Assembly: GCF_030813355.1 (NCBI RefSeq)
Contig: NZ_JAUSUD010000014.1
Coordinates: forward strand, 62,001-126,000
From: Metabacillus malikii
Lineage (GTDB): Bacteria; Bacillota; Bacilli; Bacillales; Bacillaceae
Length of the DNA: 64,000 nt
Direction: 5' to 3'
The position numbers were made by a program, and so were the translations under genes. The notes under the pieces were generated by a model. The model had not been told where the DNA came from and did no database searches. It saw only the letters and a list, made by a program, of their open reading frames with translations. Shown piece after piece: positions 44,392 to 54,384 of the stretch; within the stretch, counting starts at the first letter, position 1, and each line of letters opens with the position of its first letter.

Positions 44392-46134
44392 TTGGGGTCA
44401 ATCAAACGCTATATGGCATTTGTCAAACCATACCGTTGGCAAATACTCGGTACGATTATTATCGGTATTATAAAATTTGCAATTCCGTTACTATTACCAT
44501 TACTAATTAAATATGTTGTCGATGATATTATTGGCGGTACTGGTACAGCAGACGAAAAATCAAAAACATTACTGACGATTATGCTAATTATGTTTATTTT
44601 GTTTGTTGTCATTAGACCACCGATTGAATATTTCCGACAATACTTCGCCCAATGGGTAGGAAGTAAAATTTTGTACGACATCCGCGACAAACTATTTACA
44701 CATTTACAAAAGCTCAGCTTAAGGTATTATGCAAACACTCGGGCTGGTGAAATTATTTCAAGAGTCATTAATGATGTAGAACAGACGAAAAACTTTGTCA
44801 TTACAGGATTAATGAATGTCTGGCTTGATGTCGTAACGATCCTAATTGCAATTGGAATTATGCTAACGATGGACATTAAGTTGACACTCATTTCAATTAT
44901 TCTGTTTCCGTTTTACGGAATATCGGTAAAATACTTTTACGGTAAATTACGTGTTTTAACGAGAGACCGTTCTCAGGCGCTTGCAGAAGTTCAAGGACAT
45001 CTTCATGAACGGGTTCAGGGGATGCCTGTAATAAGGAGCTTCGCAACAGAAGATTTTGAACAAAATCAATTTGCAAAAGAAAATACAAATTTTCTTAAAA
45101 AGGCACTCGACCACACAAGCTGGAATGCCCGGACTTTTGCTGTCGTAAACACGTTAACAGACATCGCTCCACTAGTCGTCATTACTTATGCAGGTTATCA
45201 TGTCATTTACGGTTCATTGTCAATCGGAACAATGGTCGCATTTATCGCTTATATCGATCAATTGTATAATCCATTACGAAGATTAATAAACTCTTCGACA
45301 ACGTTAACACAGGCACTAGCATCGATGGACCGTGTTTTTGAATTTATTGATGAACCTTATGAAGTCGTTGATAAACCGGATGCAACTATAGCAAAAGATG
45401 TAAAAGGTGAAGTTGAGTTTCAAAATATTTCGTTTAAATACAATGATGAAGAATCGCTTATCATTGATAATTTATCGCTACAAGTGAGCAAAGGTGAAAC
45501 GGTTGCATTAGTAGGAATGAGTGGTGGCGGAAAATCAACGTTAGTTAGTCTGCTGCCGCGTTTTTATGATGTAACCGAAGGACGGATTTTACTAGATAAC
45601 ATCGACCTTCGTGATTATCAGGCACAAAGCTTACGCGAACATATAGGTATGGTTCTCCAAGATACATTTTTATTTAGTAATACAGTAAAAGACAATATCT
45701 TAATTGGTAAACCGGATGCGACAGATGAAGAAGTCGTAGAAGCTGCCAAAGCGGCAAATGCTCATGATTTTATTATGAAACTGCCAAATGGGTATGACAC
45801 AAAGGTCGGTGAAAGAGGTGTCAAGCTATCAGGTGGTCAAAAGCAAAGGGTAGCGATTGCGAGAGTATTCTTGAAAAACCCGCCAATCCTAATCCTAGAT
45901 GAAGCTACATCAGCACTTGACCTTGAAAGCGAACACCTTATTCAAGAGGCGTTAGAAAAACTAGCGAAAAACCGGACAACATTTATTGTGGCACATCGCC
46001 TATCTACAATTACACATGCAAATAAAATTGTCCTGATTGAAGACGGAAAAGTTGTTGAACAAGGCACACATCAACAGTTAATGGATATGCAAGGTCAATA
46101 TTATAAACTGTTTCAAATCCAGCATTTAGATTAA
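44392..46134 (+). CDS. ygaD: ABC transporter, fused permease and ATP-binding (MsbA/LmrA-like exporter) YgaD
   Basis: 580 residues, a half-transporter that works as a dimer. Six membrane helices (about 1-310); then the ATPase: Walker [11 protein letters not shown], signature [14 protein letters not shown], Walker [14 protein letters not shown], switch histidine in FIVAHRL. Position between ntdP and ygaE identifies YgaD. Start TTG 44392 with GAGGGA ahead. Exports lipids or hydrophobic drugs by family; substrate not known. Confidence 0.9.
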   Translation: MGSIKRYMAFVKPYRWQILGTIIIGIIKFAIPLLLPLLIKYVVDDIIGGTGTADEKSKTLLTIMLIMFILFVVIRPPIEYFRQYFAQWVGSKILYDIRDKLFTHLQKLSLRYYANTRAGEIISRVINDVEQTKNFVITGLMNVWLDVVTILIAIGIMLTMDIKLTLISIILFPFYGISVKYFYGKLRVLTRDRSQALAEVQGHLHERVQGMPVIRSFATEDFEQNQFAKENTNFLKKALDHTSWNARTFAVVNTLTDIAPLVVITYAGYHVIYGSLSIGTMVAFIAYIDQLYNPLRRLINSSTTLTQALASMDRVFEFIDEPYEVVDKPDATIAKDVKGEVEFQNISFKYNDEESLIIDNLSLQVSKGETVALVGMSGGGKSTLVSLLPRFYDVTEGRILLDNIDLRDYQAQSLREHIGMVLQDTFLFSNTVKDNILIGKPDATDEEVVEAAKAANAHDFIMKLPNGYDTKVGERGVKLSGGQKQRVAIARVFLKNPPILILDEATSALDLESEHLIQEALEKLAKNRTTFIVAHRLSTITHANKIVLIEDGKVVEQGTHQQLMDMQGQYYKLFQIQHLD

Positions 46135-46138
46135 ACCG

Positions 46139-46163
46139 CCCTATCCTATGATAGGGTTTTTTT
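46139..46163 (+). terminator. ygaD terminator
   Basis: Seven-bp stem CCCTATC / GATAGGG with a four-base loop and T7. Confidence 0.9.
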
Positions 46164-46430
46164 CATGTTTTTCCGCTTTTCAATTGAACCCAAACATAAT
46201 AGAAGCCCCAGAATAGGATCATAAGTGTTCATCGCCAGTATATAGAAAATAGAGATTAAATCCCTGTCACTATAAGAGGTGGTGCAATAATTTATTCCAT
46301 TTCGTAGATGAGCAGCTCCTTTCTTTATCTTTCCATATAATAGCAAAGGTATCGATTAATAAAAATACAGAATAATCATAACGGCCTTTACACATGATAT
46401 CTTTAACTGATTTGTAAAGGAGACAAACTA

Positions 46431-47468
46431 GTGAAAAGAATATTGTTCATTTTTACAAGTGTATTTACAATTCTAATAGGAAGTCATTCAGTTGTTCATG
46501 CCCAGTATGAAAAAGTACCAACTGCAAAGCTCGAGATTAATGGGAAAGCGGTAAATGGAATTGACCCGATTAAACTTGAAGGTACCTACTACTTACCATT
46601 TGTTCCGCTAGCAAAAAGCTTAGGCTATAACGATATTAAATTCGAAAAAAATACACTAACCTATGAAGTAACTGACGGATCAACGAAGATTCGCACAACG
46701 ATGGGCGGTTCCCAAGCGAAAAAGGGGAACGAGCTCGTTAACATTAAACCGCCACGCTGGATAAATGAAACAGCATATATTTCATTACATGCTGGTGGCG
46801 CACTTTTTAATACGTACATTACGTTCAAAGCAGAAAATGGTTCAATCCAAATTCAAAAACCAGCACAGCAATATATCGTCCATTCTGGAGATAGCCTCTG
46901 GAACATTGCTCGACTCCATCATACGACGGTTGATGAATTAAAAGCAGCAAATAAGCTAACTTCAACAATTATTAAAGATGGACAAGTGTTAAAACTCCCA
47001 TTAAAAGGTACTGCGAAAGAAATCGAACCAACTCGTGAACATGAACCGATTAAAAATATAGCGAAAACTAATGTAGCAACACAAAGACAACAAGTACTTC
47101 AATTCGCGAAAAAATATATCGGCGCTGGCTATAAATTTGGTGCAACTTTAAAAGACGCACCAAAGCTATTCGATTGCTCATCTTATACACAGTTAGTCTT
47201 TAAGGAAACCGGTATTGATTTACCGCGTGTCTCAAGAGACCAGGCAAGCAAAGGTGCAACAGTGACCAATCTTGAAGCTGGAGATTTAATGTTCTTTACA
47301 AATAAAGATTTATACTCAGATGGCAGGATTGGACATGTCGGTATTTACATGGGCGATGGAAATATGGTTCACGCCTCAACATCAGCAGGTGTTACCATTA
47401 CGAAAAATGTGTTGAAAAACTCATACTGGGGCAAAAATTACTTATTTTCAAAGCGAGTTATTCAATAA
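46431..47468 (+). CDS. secreted LysM-NlpC/P60 peptidoglycan endopeptidase with copper-amine-oxidase-N-like domain
   Basis: 345 residues. Signal peptide (about 1-24, ends VHAQ), a Cu_amine_oxidN1/stalk domain (about 28-140: LEINGKAVNGIDPIKLEGTYYLPF), a LysM domain (about 147-192: YIVHSGDSLWNIARLH) and an NlpC/P60 domain (about 215-345) with catalytic Cys in LFDCSSYTQ, His in RIGHVGIYMGDG and a third polar residue in MVHAS. Likely a cell-wall D,L-endopeptidase. GTG start with AAAGGAGA upstream. Confidence 0.92.
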   Translation: MKRILFIFTSVFTILIGSHSVVHAQYEKVPTAKLEINGKAVNGIDPIKLEGTYYLPFVPLAKSLGYNDIKFEKNTLTYEVTDGSTKIRTTMGGSQAKKGNELVNIKPPRWINETAYISLHAGGALFNTYITFKAENGSIQIQKPAQQYIVHSGDSLWNIARLHHTTVDELKAANKLTSTIIKDGQVLKLPLKGTAKEIEPTREHEPIKNIAKTNVATQRQQVLQFAKKYIGAGYKFGATLKDAPKLFDCSSYTQLVFKETGIDLPRVSRDQASKGATVTNLEAGDLMFFTNKDLYSDGRIGHVGIYMGDGNMVHASTSAGVTITKNVLKNSYWGKNYLFSKRVIQ

Positions 47469-47480
47469 ATTGAGCTAGTT

Positions 47481-47521
47481 GACCCTCAGATTGGTGGTAA
47501 AACACTAGTCTGAGGGTCTTT
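47481..47521 (+). terminator. terminator of the LysM-NlpC/P60 gene
   Basis: Ten-bp stem GACCCTCAGA / TCTGAGGGTC, short T tail. Confidence 0.75.
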
Positions 47522-47548
47522 ACTTCGGGTATATCAACGTAGATGGTC

Positions 47549-47650
47549 GTAAATCTCTCAACTTTTGGGAAAAATCTGTCAACTTTTTAAAATAATCTCT
47601 CAACTTTAGTAGAAAATCTGTCAACTTTAATAGAAAATCTGTCATTCGAC
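47549..47650. repeat. short tandem array, 21-bp unit, about 5 copies
   Basis: Plus-strand units of the type AAAATCTGTCAACTTTAATAG repeat five times with alternating CTGTCAAC and CTCTCAAC. Because 21 is divisible by three the minus strand stays open and reads as a (K/R)L(T/R)DFxxK heptad, but no ribosome binding site supports a gene. Confidence 0.8.
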
Positions 47651-47823
47651 AGTTTTCGCCAAAAATCATCCAGTTGCAGAAGCAATTATGAAGCGTTACT
47701 ACATTATGTAGTAACGCACTTTTTATGAAGATTTCAATTATATACATAGATTTTCTAGGTACTATATGTTATGATTAAGGAAAATGTTAACAATTAGTAA
47801 TGATAAAAATTTGAGGTGAAAAA

Positions 47824-48168
47824 ATGGGGTTAACAGGACTATTAGCGTTGTTCATTGTTTTTATTATGGTGCTTTTCATCATAATCGGGATATCTCAACA
47901 CAAGAAAAGAGATACCAATCGTAAACCTAGTAAATTAGCAGTTAGTGCACTTTTATTTCAAATCACTCTGCTCGTTTTATTTTTTAGTGAGATATTAATG
48001 ATTGACGGTCAGTTTGAGGTTATCCTTTGGTGGGGGTCCGTTTTATTCGGATTCATAGCAGGAATAAGAGAATATAAAAATCATGTCATTTTCTCTCTTA
48101 TAGTTATATTCCTTAGTATAGTGATTACAATTCTCATGTTATTAACGGTACTCATTGCGTCAATGTAG
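47824..48168 (+). CDS. small membrane protein of unknown function
   Basis: 114 residues with four predicted membrane helices (about 5-25, 40-60, 65-82, 88-110) and a short basic loop after the first helix. GAGGTGA lies 5 bases before the ATG. Not part of the yfh-yga core; I do not recognise a family. Confidence 0.75.
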   Translation: MGLTGLLALFIVFIMVLFIIIGISQHKKRDTNRKPSKLAVSALLFQITLLVLFFSEILMIDGQFEVILWWGSVLFGFIAGIREYKNHVIFSLIVIFLSIVITILMLLTVLIASM

Positions 48169-48175
48169 AAGTGTA

Positions 48176-48206
48176 ACGCCCAGAGATTATATTACCTTCT
48201 GGGCGT
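48176..48206 (+). terminator. terminator
   Basis: Nine-bp stem ACGCCCAGA / TCTGGGCGT, weak T tail (ATTTC). Confidence 0.7.
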
Positions 48207-48234
48207 ATTTCTTTGGATATGAACGTTGTTTTAT

Positions 48235-48334
48235 TGTCTAACTCCTGCGCCTAGCCCCCGAGTCATAAACCACAAATAAATTGAAGACAAAGTGCGTCTT
48301 ATGCTAATCGTGTCTATTCAATTCGCCCTGAACT
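48235..48334 (+). repeat. Bacillus-type interspersed repeat, copy C (degenerate)
   Basis: Starts CTCCTGCGCCTAGCCCCCGAGTCATAAACCACA and ends CGCCCTGAACTTTTTC; a diverged copy of the family at 14.4 and 44.3 kb. Confidence 0.65.
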
Positions 48335-48339
48335 TTTTC

Positions 48340-49443
48340 TTATTTCGCAGTATCTATTTTCACTTCATTATCCTCTTTATGGTAGCTATGAAAGCTTCCG
48401 ATTAATGTTTCCAAATGCTCGAGCTGCTCGCTATAGTCGATAATTGATGAGATTAATGGAAGCAGGTGGTAATACTCCGTTGGATGGTTCTGATAGTATT
48501 CCATAAAAGCATCTGTTAGTTGTTGTTTATTGAATTGGCCTTCTTCCACTAATTTTGTTTGTGGATGTGCTTTAATTTTACCAATAAACCGTAATAATGC
48601 TTCTTCGTGTACATAAAGCAAATATTCGAGCTCATTGGTTAGGACCTTTTGCAACGATTCAGGTAATTGAATTAATTCATTTTCTAAGCGGTGTAATCTT
48701 TTTAATGTAAATAAGGCCCGGTTTGTTGTATAAATCATTTGCCTAAACAGGACAAGCTTTCTTGATTTCGCATATGTCTCCCGTTTGAAATAATTACGTT
48801 CTTCACGGTAGTTCCGATATAGCGTATCGAGCTTGTGAGCCTGGTCCCGTAAGTTTTCAATTTCATCTTTTAAGATGATGTGTTCAGCGGATTGTCTAAG
48901 ACACATGCGAATCCATTTAATGATATCCTCAGTATTTTCCGATATCTTCATATATAATTTATTTTCATATTTAGGTGGCAAAAAGATTAAGTTGACGACA
49001 AATGCAGCTAAGACACCGAGCATAATTGTAAATAAGCGAATGAGTGCAGTCTCAATGAACGTTTCGCCAGGACTTCCTAGTATTGCGATAACTGTAACGA
49101 GAGTGACTGGGATAGTACTTTCTGCTTTAATTTTAATGTTTAACGCAATGACAATAATGGCAGTAATCCCGGTAATGACTGGATGTGAACCAAAGATGAG
49201 ACCAAAACTAATCGCAAGAATGGCTCCGATAATATTAGCTTGAAATTGTTCGATGATTGATAAATAAGACCGGTATATTGTCGGTTGAATTGCAAAAATC
49301 GCAGAAATACCTGCAAAAGCAACGGATGGCAATTGAAAGGCTTCTGCTAAAAATAGCGCTAGTGTTATGGCAATCCCGGTTTTGAGAATGCGTGCACCTA
49401 GTTTCATGGATGTATAGTGACATTCCCTTCTAATAGTAATCAT
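48340..49443 (-). CDS. ygaE: aromatic acid exporter/FUSC-family membrane protein YgaE
   Basis: 367 residues as drawn. N-terminal half: five to six membrane helices (KTGIAITLALFLAEAF, VAFAGISAIFAIQPTIYRS, and later segments) typical of ArAE_1/FUSC proteins; C-terminal half: long soluble helices with coiled coil. Gene order after ygaD and before gsaB matches ygaE. The start is uncertain: ATG 49443 has no ribosome binding site, while ATG 49407 (KLGARILKTG) has AAGGGA rather far upstream. Confidence 0.78.
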   Translation of the reverse strand: MITIRRECHYTSMKLGARILKTGIAITLALFLAEAFQLPSVAFAGISAIFAIQPTIYRSYLSIIEQFQANIIGAILAISFGLIFGSHPVITGITAIIVIALNIKIKAESTIPVTLVTVIAILGSPGETFIETALIRLFTIMLGVLAAFVVNLIFLPPKYENKLYMKISENTEDIIKWIRMCLRQSAEHIILKDEIENLRDQAHKLDTLYRNYREERNYFKRETYAKSRKLVLFRQMIYTTNRALFTLKRLHRLENELIQLPESLQKVLTNELEYLLYVHEEALLRFIGKIKAHPQTKLVEEGQFNKQQLTDAFMEYYQNHPTEYYHLLPLISSIIDYSEQLEHLETLIGSFHSYHKEDNEVKIDTAK

Positions 49444-49650
49444 TTATAGTCTGTTTTTATCGCTACAGAAAAAAAGTGTTCTAATGAAAAAGTTCTACAT
49501 GCTTTTTCAAATTAACCAAATTTATTTCTGATAAGACCAATATCGTACTATACAACGTTTAAATGCTTTATACAAGATAGAAATGCCCTTTTTAAATAGA
49601 AACTAAAAATATAACACAATTCTGACAAATGAAAGGGGTTTAAAGATGAT

Positions 49651-49683
49651 AAAAACCCCCATATTCTTTAAAAAATGGGGGTT
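49651..49683 (-). terminator. gsaB terminator
   Basis: Minus-strand stem AACCCCCAT / ATGGGGGTT followed by T-rich tail. Confidence 0.88.
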
Positions 49684-49701
49684 GGATTTTGAAGGAACAA
49701 A

Positions 49702-50988
49702 TTAGAGCTGACTGAAAGCAGACTCAACAGCTTTCAATGTTGTTTCGATATCTTCCTTCGTATGAGCAGTTGTTAAAAACCATGCTTCGTACTTTGAGGG
49801 TGCAAGATTAACTCCTTGCTGAAGCATGAGCTTGAAAAATTTAGCAAACATTTCACCATCTGTGTTTTCGGCCTGCTCATAGTTTGTAATTTTTTCATCT
49901 GTAAAGTATACAGTTAATGCCCCTTTTAAACGATTAATCGTTATCGGGATATTATATGTACGAGCATGCTTTAATATACCCTCTTCTAAAATTGCCCCTA
50001 ATTTATCAAGTTCTTCGTAAACACCGTCCTGTTTTAAAACTTCAAGACAAGCAATACCTGATAAAATCGATGCAGGGTTTCCGGCCATCGTACCAGCCTG
50101 ATAAGCAGGTCCAAGTGGTGCAACCTGTTCCATAATTTCTTTGCGGCCGCCATATGCTCCGATAGGCAGTCCACCACCGATTATCTTTCCGAGTGCTGTT
50201 AAATCAGGGTAAATCTCTAATAAATCCTGTGCGCCACCATACATAAACCGGAATGCAGTAATGACTTCATCATAAATCACGAGTGCTCCAACGTCATGGA
50301 CGAGTTCATTAACCTTTTCTAAAAATCCAGGCTTAGGCTCAACAATACCGAAGTTACCAACAATCGGTTCTACTAAAATAGCTGCAACCTCGTCACCCCA
50401 TTTAGTAAGTGCTTCTTGTAATGGTTCAATTTCATTAAAAGGTACGGTGATAACCTCTTGTGCAATACTTTTCGGTACACCGGCTGAGTCTGGTGTTCCT
50501 AATGTTGAAGGGCCAGATCCTGCGGCAACGAGTACTAAGTCGGAATGACCGTGGTAGCACCCAGCAAACTTAATGATTTTGTCACGTCCTGTATAGGCTC
50601 TTGCGACACGAATTGTTGTCATAACTGCTTCGGTTCCTGAATTAACAAAGCGAACCTTGTCCATTGCTGGCATTGCTTCTTTTAACATTTTTGCAAAGGT
50701 TATCTCATGTGGTGTAGGTGTTCCGTATAGTACACCAGTTTCTGCTGCCGTTTGAATCGCTTTTGTAATATGAGGGTGTGCGTGTCCCGTAATAATTGGA
50801 CCATATGCAGCTAAATAATCGATATATTTATTGCCATCAACGTCCCAAAAATAAGCACCTTTCCCTCGTTCCATCACGACAGGTGCACCTCCGCCAACTG
50901 CTTTATACGAACGGGAAGGAGAATTAACCCCACCGACTATATGTTGTAATGCTTCTTCATGTAATGCTTCTGATTTTGAAAAATTCAT
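49702..50988 (-). CDS. gsaB: glutamate-1-semialdehyde 2,1-aminomutase (GsaB)
   Basis: 428 residues, class III aminotransferase fold. Substrate loop [18 protein letters not shown] contacts [34 protein letters not shown], and the PLP lysine in [19 protein letters not shown]. Converts glutamate-1-semialdehyde to 5-aminolevulinate for heme. I call gsaB rather than hemL because it sits in the yga neighbourhood as in B. subtilis, outside a hem operon. AGGAGGT precedes the ATG. Confidence 0.92.
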   Translation of the reverse strand: MNFSKSEALHEEALQHIVGGVNSPSRSYKAVGGGAPVVMERGKGAYFWDVDGNKYIDYLAAYGPIITGHAHPHITKAIQTAAETGVLYGTPTPHEITFAKMLKEAMPAMDKVRFVNSGTEAVMTTIRVARAYTGRDKIIKFAGCYHGHSDLVLVAAGSGPSTLGTPDSAGVPKSIAQEVITVPFNEIEPLQEALTKWGDEVAAILVEPIVGNFGIVEPKPGFLEKVNELVHDVGALVIYDEVITAFRFMYGGAQDLLEIYPDLTALGKIIGGGLPIGAYGGRKEIMEQVAPLGPAYQAGTMAGNPASILSGIACLEVLKQDGVYEELDKLGAILEEGILKHARTYNIPITINRLKGALTVYFTDEKITNYEQAENTDGEMFAKFFKLMLQQGVNLAPSKYEAWFLTTAHTKEDIETTLKAVESAFSQL

Positions 50989-51036
50989 AATGACCTCCTA
51001 CATTTCTTATCGAGTCACTCCTATTTTACCACAAGC

Positions 51037-51088
51037 GAAGCACGGGGACGGTTCTCTTGCTTCATGAAATGAAGCAGAAGAACCGTCC
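51037..51088. repeat. palindromic unit interrupted by an insertion
   Basis: Left arm GAAGCACGGGGACGGTTC (51037-51054) then CTTGCTTCA, loop, TGAAGCA and AGAACCGTCC (to 51088), where symmetry stops abruptly. The missing end (CCGTGCTTC) is found at 51528-51536, after a second GAACCGTCC. Confidence 0.8.
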
Positions 51089-51518
51089 GAAGCCATTGAA
51101 AAAGTATACTGATTTCAGATAAGTATATGTTTTAAGCAATTTATTGTACATTTAATGTGCTTATCCTACGTAAAGTTTGGTTGGAGCTGACCTGAGAGAC
51201 TCCTGCGGGATGCGTGGGAGAGCTGAGACCCCGCAGGCGTTTACGCTGAGGAATACGAAAGGCGTAGGCGGTTTGCCCATCGACGTACAAACTGGAGGGG
51301 CATCGACTGAGATAAAGGAATCACGATGAGCCGAATGGCGAATCGATGATGACTTATCGTAGGGAGGTGACCTGAAGTTTGCTTGTTCGTGCCGCAAGGA
51401 GCTATGAGGCTCAGCACCCACCCCGCGGAAAGCGAGTACTCGTGCTGCAACCAAACTGAACGTCAACTCTGTAAGATATATTCTATTTTTCTATAAACAA
51501 GACTTTTTCAGTGGTCTC
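51089..51518 (+). mobile_element. 430-bp non-autonomous element (MITE) carrying the dispersed repeat core, copy 3
   Basis: Flanked by a 9-bp direct duplication GAACCGTCC (51080-51088 and 51519-51527). Its ends are inverted repeats: left GAAGCCATTGAAAAAGTAT, right complement GAGACCACTGAAAAAGTCT, 15 of 19 positions matching without gaps. Inside is the GC-rich core 51174-51457 (bounded by AGTTTGGTTG and CAACCAAACT), nearly the same as copies at 6.7 and 38.4 kb. No transposase; it must have been moved in trans. Confidence 0.8.
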
Positions 51519-51601
51519 GAACCGTCCCCGTGCTTCCACGCTTTCATTCTTGAGCAAAATTCGTTAAACTATTCGTTGTGAAGAAATGTGGGGGGAAGAG
51601 G

Positions 51602-52612
51602 ATGTCTACTATTATTGAAGTCAATAAGCTAAGAAAAGAATTTAGATCATATTCAAGCCGCCAAGGGTTAAAAGGGGCTTTTCGTGATTTATTGAATCGT
51701 CAATCGAAAATAGTCCCTGCTGTGAACGATGTTACGTTTTCAGTGAAACAGGGAGAAATGGTCGGCTATATAGGTGAGAACGGTGCAGGAAAATCAACAT
51801 CGATTAAAATGCTGACAGGAATTTTAACACCTACCTCAGGTGAAATTCTCGTGAATGGGATGAATCCACATAAAGAACGAGAGAAGTTCGTGCGGACGAT
51901 TGGCGTTGTATTTGGTCAACGTTCCCAGCTATGGTGGGATATTGCTGTACAGGAATCATTCCGTCTTTTAAAGAAGGTATACAAAGTTTCAGATGCTGAT
52001 TATAACGAGCATATGGACCATGTCATTAAAACATTAGATATTGGACCACTTTTAGATAAACCAGTGCGAAAGCTGTCACTTGGACAACGGATGCGTTGTG
52101 AGCTTGCGGCTGCATTAATACATAATCCACCACTATTGTTTTTAGATGAACCGACAATCGGGCTTGACGTGTTAGTGAAGCTAAAGATTCGCCAGTTTTT
52201 AAAAGAAATGAATGAAAAATATAAAACAACAATCCTGTTAACGACCCATGACCTGTCAGATATCGAAGCATTATGTGAACGTGTTGTCATGCTTGATGAA
52301 GGGAAGGTCATTTACGACGGAGCATTAGAGAAGCTACGTAGCCACTGGGGTGATGGTAAGCAAATTCAATTTCAATTTTCGGATGAAGTGTATGAAAATG
52401 AATTAACAGCATTGACGAATCATTTAGATGTATCGTGGCAAAAGGGTGAGAAACTAAATGTTTGGACAGCGGTCGTGAGCGATAAAGAGGCACAAATGTC
52501 TGAGTTAATTGGCCTTGTCGTCGGTGCACATCAAATTATCGATTTAACCGTCGCAGAAATTTCAACTGAAGAAGTTATCCGTAAAATTTATGAAAAGGGA
52601 GAAGCATTATAA
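51602..52612 (+). CDS. ABC transporter ATP-binding protein (COG4586 type)
   Basis: About 336 residues. Walker A GENGAGKST, signature LSLGQRMRCELAAAL, Walker B LLFLDEPTIGLD, switch His in TTHDLSD. The long N-terminal lead-in (KEFRSYSSRQGLKGAFRDLLNRQ) is typical of the COG4586 exporter ATPases. GGGGGAAGAGG fits ATG 51602. First gene of a three-gene operon with two permeases. Function of these exporters is uncertain. Confidence 0.88.
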   Translation: MSTIIEVNKLRKEFRSYSSRQGLKGAFRDLLNRQSKIVPAVNDVTFSVKQGEMVGYIGENGAGKSTSIKMLTGILTPTSGEILVNGMNPHKEREKFVRTIGVVFGQRSQLWWDIAVQESFRLLKKVYKVSDADYNEHMDHVIKTLDIGPLLDKPVRKLSLGQRMRCELAAALIHNPPLLFLDEPTIGLDVLVKLKIRQFLKEMNEKYKTTILLTTHDLSDIEALCERVVMLDEGKVIYDGALEKLRSHWGDGKQIQFQFSDEVYENELTALTNHLDVSWQKGEKLNVWTAVVSDKEAQMSELIGLVVGAHQIIDLTVAEISTEEVIRKIYEKGEAL

Positions 52613-52625
52613 GAACGGGGGTAGA

Positions 52626-53420
52626 ATGATGGATAAATATATTGAAATGATTCGAATCCGCTTTCTAATGATGCTTGCATACCGAACAAATTATTATAGC
52701 GGAATTTTAATTTATAGTATAAATATTGGTGCATATTATTTTCTTTGGACAGCAATCTACGGTGGAAAAGAATCGATTGAAGGCATGTCCGCAGTACAAA
52801 TGACAACATATGTAGCCGTTTCGTGGATGGCAAGAGCATTTTACTTTAATAATATTGACCGTGAAATTGCCCTAGAAATAAAAGAGGGTAAAGTCGCGGT
52901 TGAGCTGATTAGGCCTTATAACTATTTAGGAATGAAAACGATGGCAGCGTTCGGAGAAGGGATTTTCCGATTAGTGTTTTTCTCAATTCCTGGAATGGTC
53001 ATTGTCACTCTAGTCTTTCCAATGGAATTTTCATCAAATAGTACAACGTGGTTATTATTTGCCAGTTCACTCGTTTTCAGTTTTATCATTAATACGCAAA
53101 TTAACTTAATTACCGGTATGCTGACCTTCTTCTTATTTAATAATGACGGATTAATGCGAGCGAAACGTGTCATAATTGATTTGTTTTCTGGTTTGCTTTT
53201 ACCGATTAGCTTTTACCCATTATGGGCACAAGATATTATGAAATATTTCCCATTCCAAGCAATCAGTTACATTCCAAGTATGATTTTCACTGAAGGAATT
53301 AAGGGGAATGAAGTACTACAAGCGATTTTACTGCAAGGCTTATGGGCTGTTATTTTACTCATCCCAATTCAACTGCTATGGTCATTGGCAAAAAAGCAAA
53401 TGATTATTCAAGGGGGATGA
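52626..53420 (+). CDS. ABC-2 type permease (COG4587 type)
   Basis: About 264 residues with six predicted membrane helices. Contains the family stretch EIKEGKVAVELIRPYNYLGMKT and later SGLLLPISFYPLWAQDIMKYFPFQAISYIPS. ATG 52626 or 52629 follows GGGGGT; the longer frame from 52590 runs inside the ATPase gene. Likely forms a heterodimer with the next permease. Confidence 0.85.
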   Translation: MMDKYIEMIRIRFLMMLAYRTNYYSGILIYSINIGAYYFLWTAIYGGKESIEGMSAVQMTTYVAVSWMARAFYFNNIDREIALEIKEGKVAVELIRPYNYLGMKTMAAFGEGIFRLVFFSIPGMVIVTLVFPMEFSSNSTTWLLFASSLVFSFIINTQINLITGMLTFFLFNNDGLMRAKRVIIDLFSGLLLPISFYPLWAQDIMKYFPFQAISYIPSMIFTEGIKGNEVLQAILLQGLWAVILLIPIQLLWSLAKKQMIIQGG

Positions 53421-53424
53421 GAAG

Positions 53425-54210
53425 ATGTTTTATCTATCAATGCTAACGCAATATATCGGTCAATATATGAAGACGCGACTGCAATATCGTGCAGATATGG
53501 TTGTTGAGCTTCTATCTGATATGATGTTTCAAATTACGAATCTTGTGTTTATACTCGTAGTCTTCGGCCATACACAGTTTTTAAGTGGCTGGAACCGTGA
53601 TGAAATCATTTTTATTTATGGATTTTTCCTAGTTCCATATGCAGTGTTCGGTGCGTTTTTTAACATTTGGGATTTTAATGAACGATATATTGTGAAAGGG
53701 GAAATGGACCGGATTTTAACGAGACCGATTCATAGTCTGTTTCAAGTCGTGTTGGAACGGATGGAGCTCGAATCACTGTTTGGAGCGATAACTGGTATCG
53801 TCATTATGACATATGCTGGTATTCAATTGAACTTATCGATAGAATGGTATGACATCATCTTATTTATCGTGTTTGTCATAAGTGGTGCCCTTGTTTATGC
53901 AGGAATATTTGTCTCATTAGCAAGCATCGGTTTTTATTCTGATGCACGAACATCGCTAATGCCAATGATGTACAATATCGGAAACTATGGTCGTTATCCA
54001 GTTGATATTTACAACTCAGTCATCCGCTTCGTGTTGACATGGATCCTGCCCTTTGCTTTCGTCGGTGTTTATCCGGCTGCGTTTTTCCTAGAAAAAGAAG
54101 AATGGTATATGTACTCGTTTTTAACACCTGTTATCGGTATCGTCTTTTTCGTTCTATCAGTAATTCTATGGAATGCAGGGGTGAAAAGATATCGGGGGGC
54201 AGGGAACTAA
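53425..54210 (+). CDS. ABC-2 type permease (COG3694/DUF990 type)
   Basis: 261 residues, six membrane helices; family signature KGEMDRILTRPIHSLFQVVLERMELE parallels the RPYNYLG region of its partner. It starts 4 bases after the previous stop. The operon ends with an imperfect hairpin at about 54223-54256. Confidence 0.85.
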   Translation: MFYLSMLTQYIGQYMKTRLQYRADMVVELLSDMMFQITNLVFILVVFGHTQFLSGWNRDEIIFIYGFFLVPYAVFGAFFNIWDFNERYIVKGEMDRILTRPIHSLFQVVLERMELESLFGAITGIVIMTYAGIQLNLSIEWYDIILFIVFVISGALVYAGIFVSLASIGFYSDARTSLMPMMYNIGNYGRYPVDIYNSVIRFVLTWILPFAFVGVYPAAFFLEKEEWYMYSFLTPVIGIVFFVLSVILWNAGVKRYRGAGN

Positions 54211-54222
54211 ATATGTGAAACT

Positions 54223-54256
54223 TTAAAAGGCTTGGGGTAACTCAAGTCTTTTTATA
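54223..54256 (+). terminator. imperfect terminator hairpin
   Basis: AAAAGGCTTG and CTCAAGTCTTTTT pair with one bulge; followed by T-rich sequence. Confidence 0.55.
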
Positions 54257-54369
54257 ATTCGATCTAAAATAATGTTCCCTTAGTCAAAATAAAGGTGCTT
54301 ATATCTCCTGGGAAACTTTACTATGATAGACGTAACGAAAGAGTAGATGCAGAAGGCTGAGGTGGGGAA

Positions 54370-54384
54370 ATGAAAGCGGATACA
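54370..54384 (+). promoter_or_regulatory. putative CcpA cre site at lplB-like start
   Basis: ATGAAAGCGGATACA fits every position of the cre consensus WTGNAANCGNWNNCW and includes the start codon of the first importer gene. Binding by CcpA would act as a roadblock when preferred sugars are available. Confidence 0.55.

Noticed and set aside
46146-46346. 66-codon minus-strand gene
   Set aside because: Overlaps the ygaD terminator, has no ribosome binding site and no recognisable family; possibly debris of a membrane gene but not supportable.
47520-47747. 75-codon minus-strand gene
   Set aside because: The frame is kept open by the 21-bp repeat; no ribosome binding site and no protein-like N-terminus.
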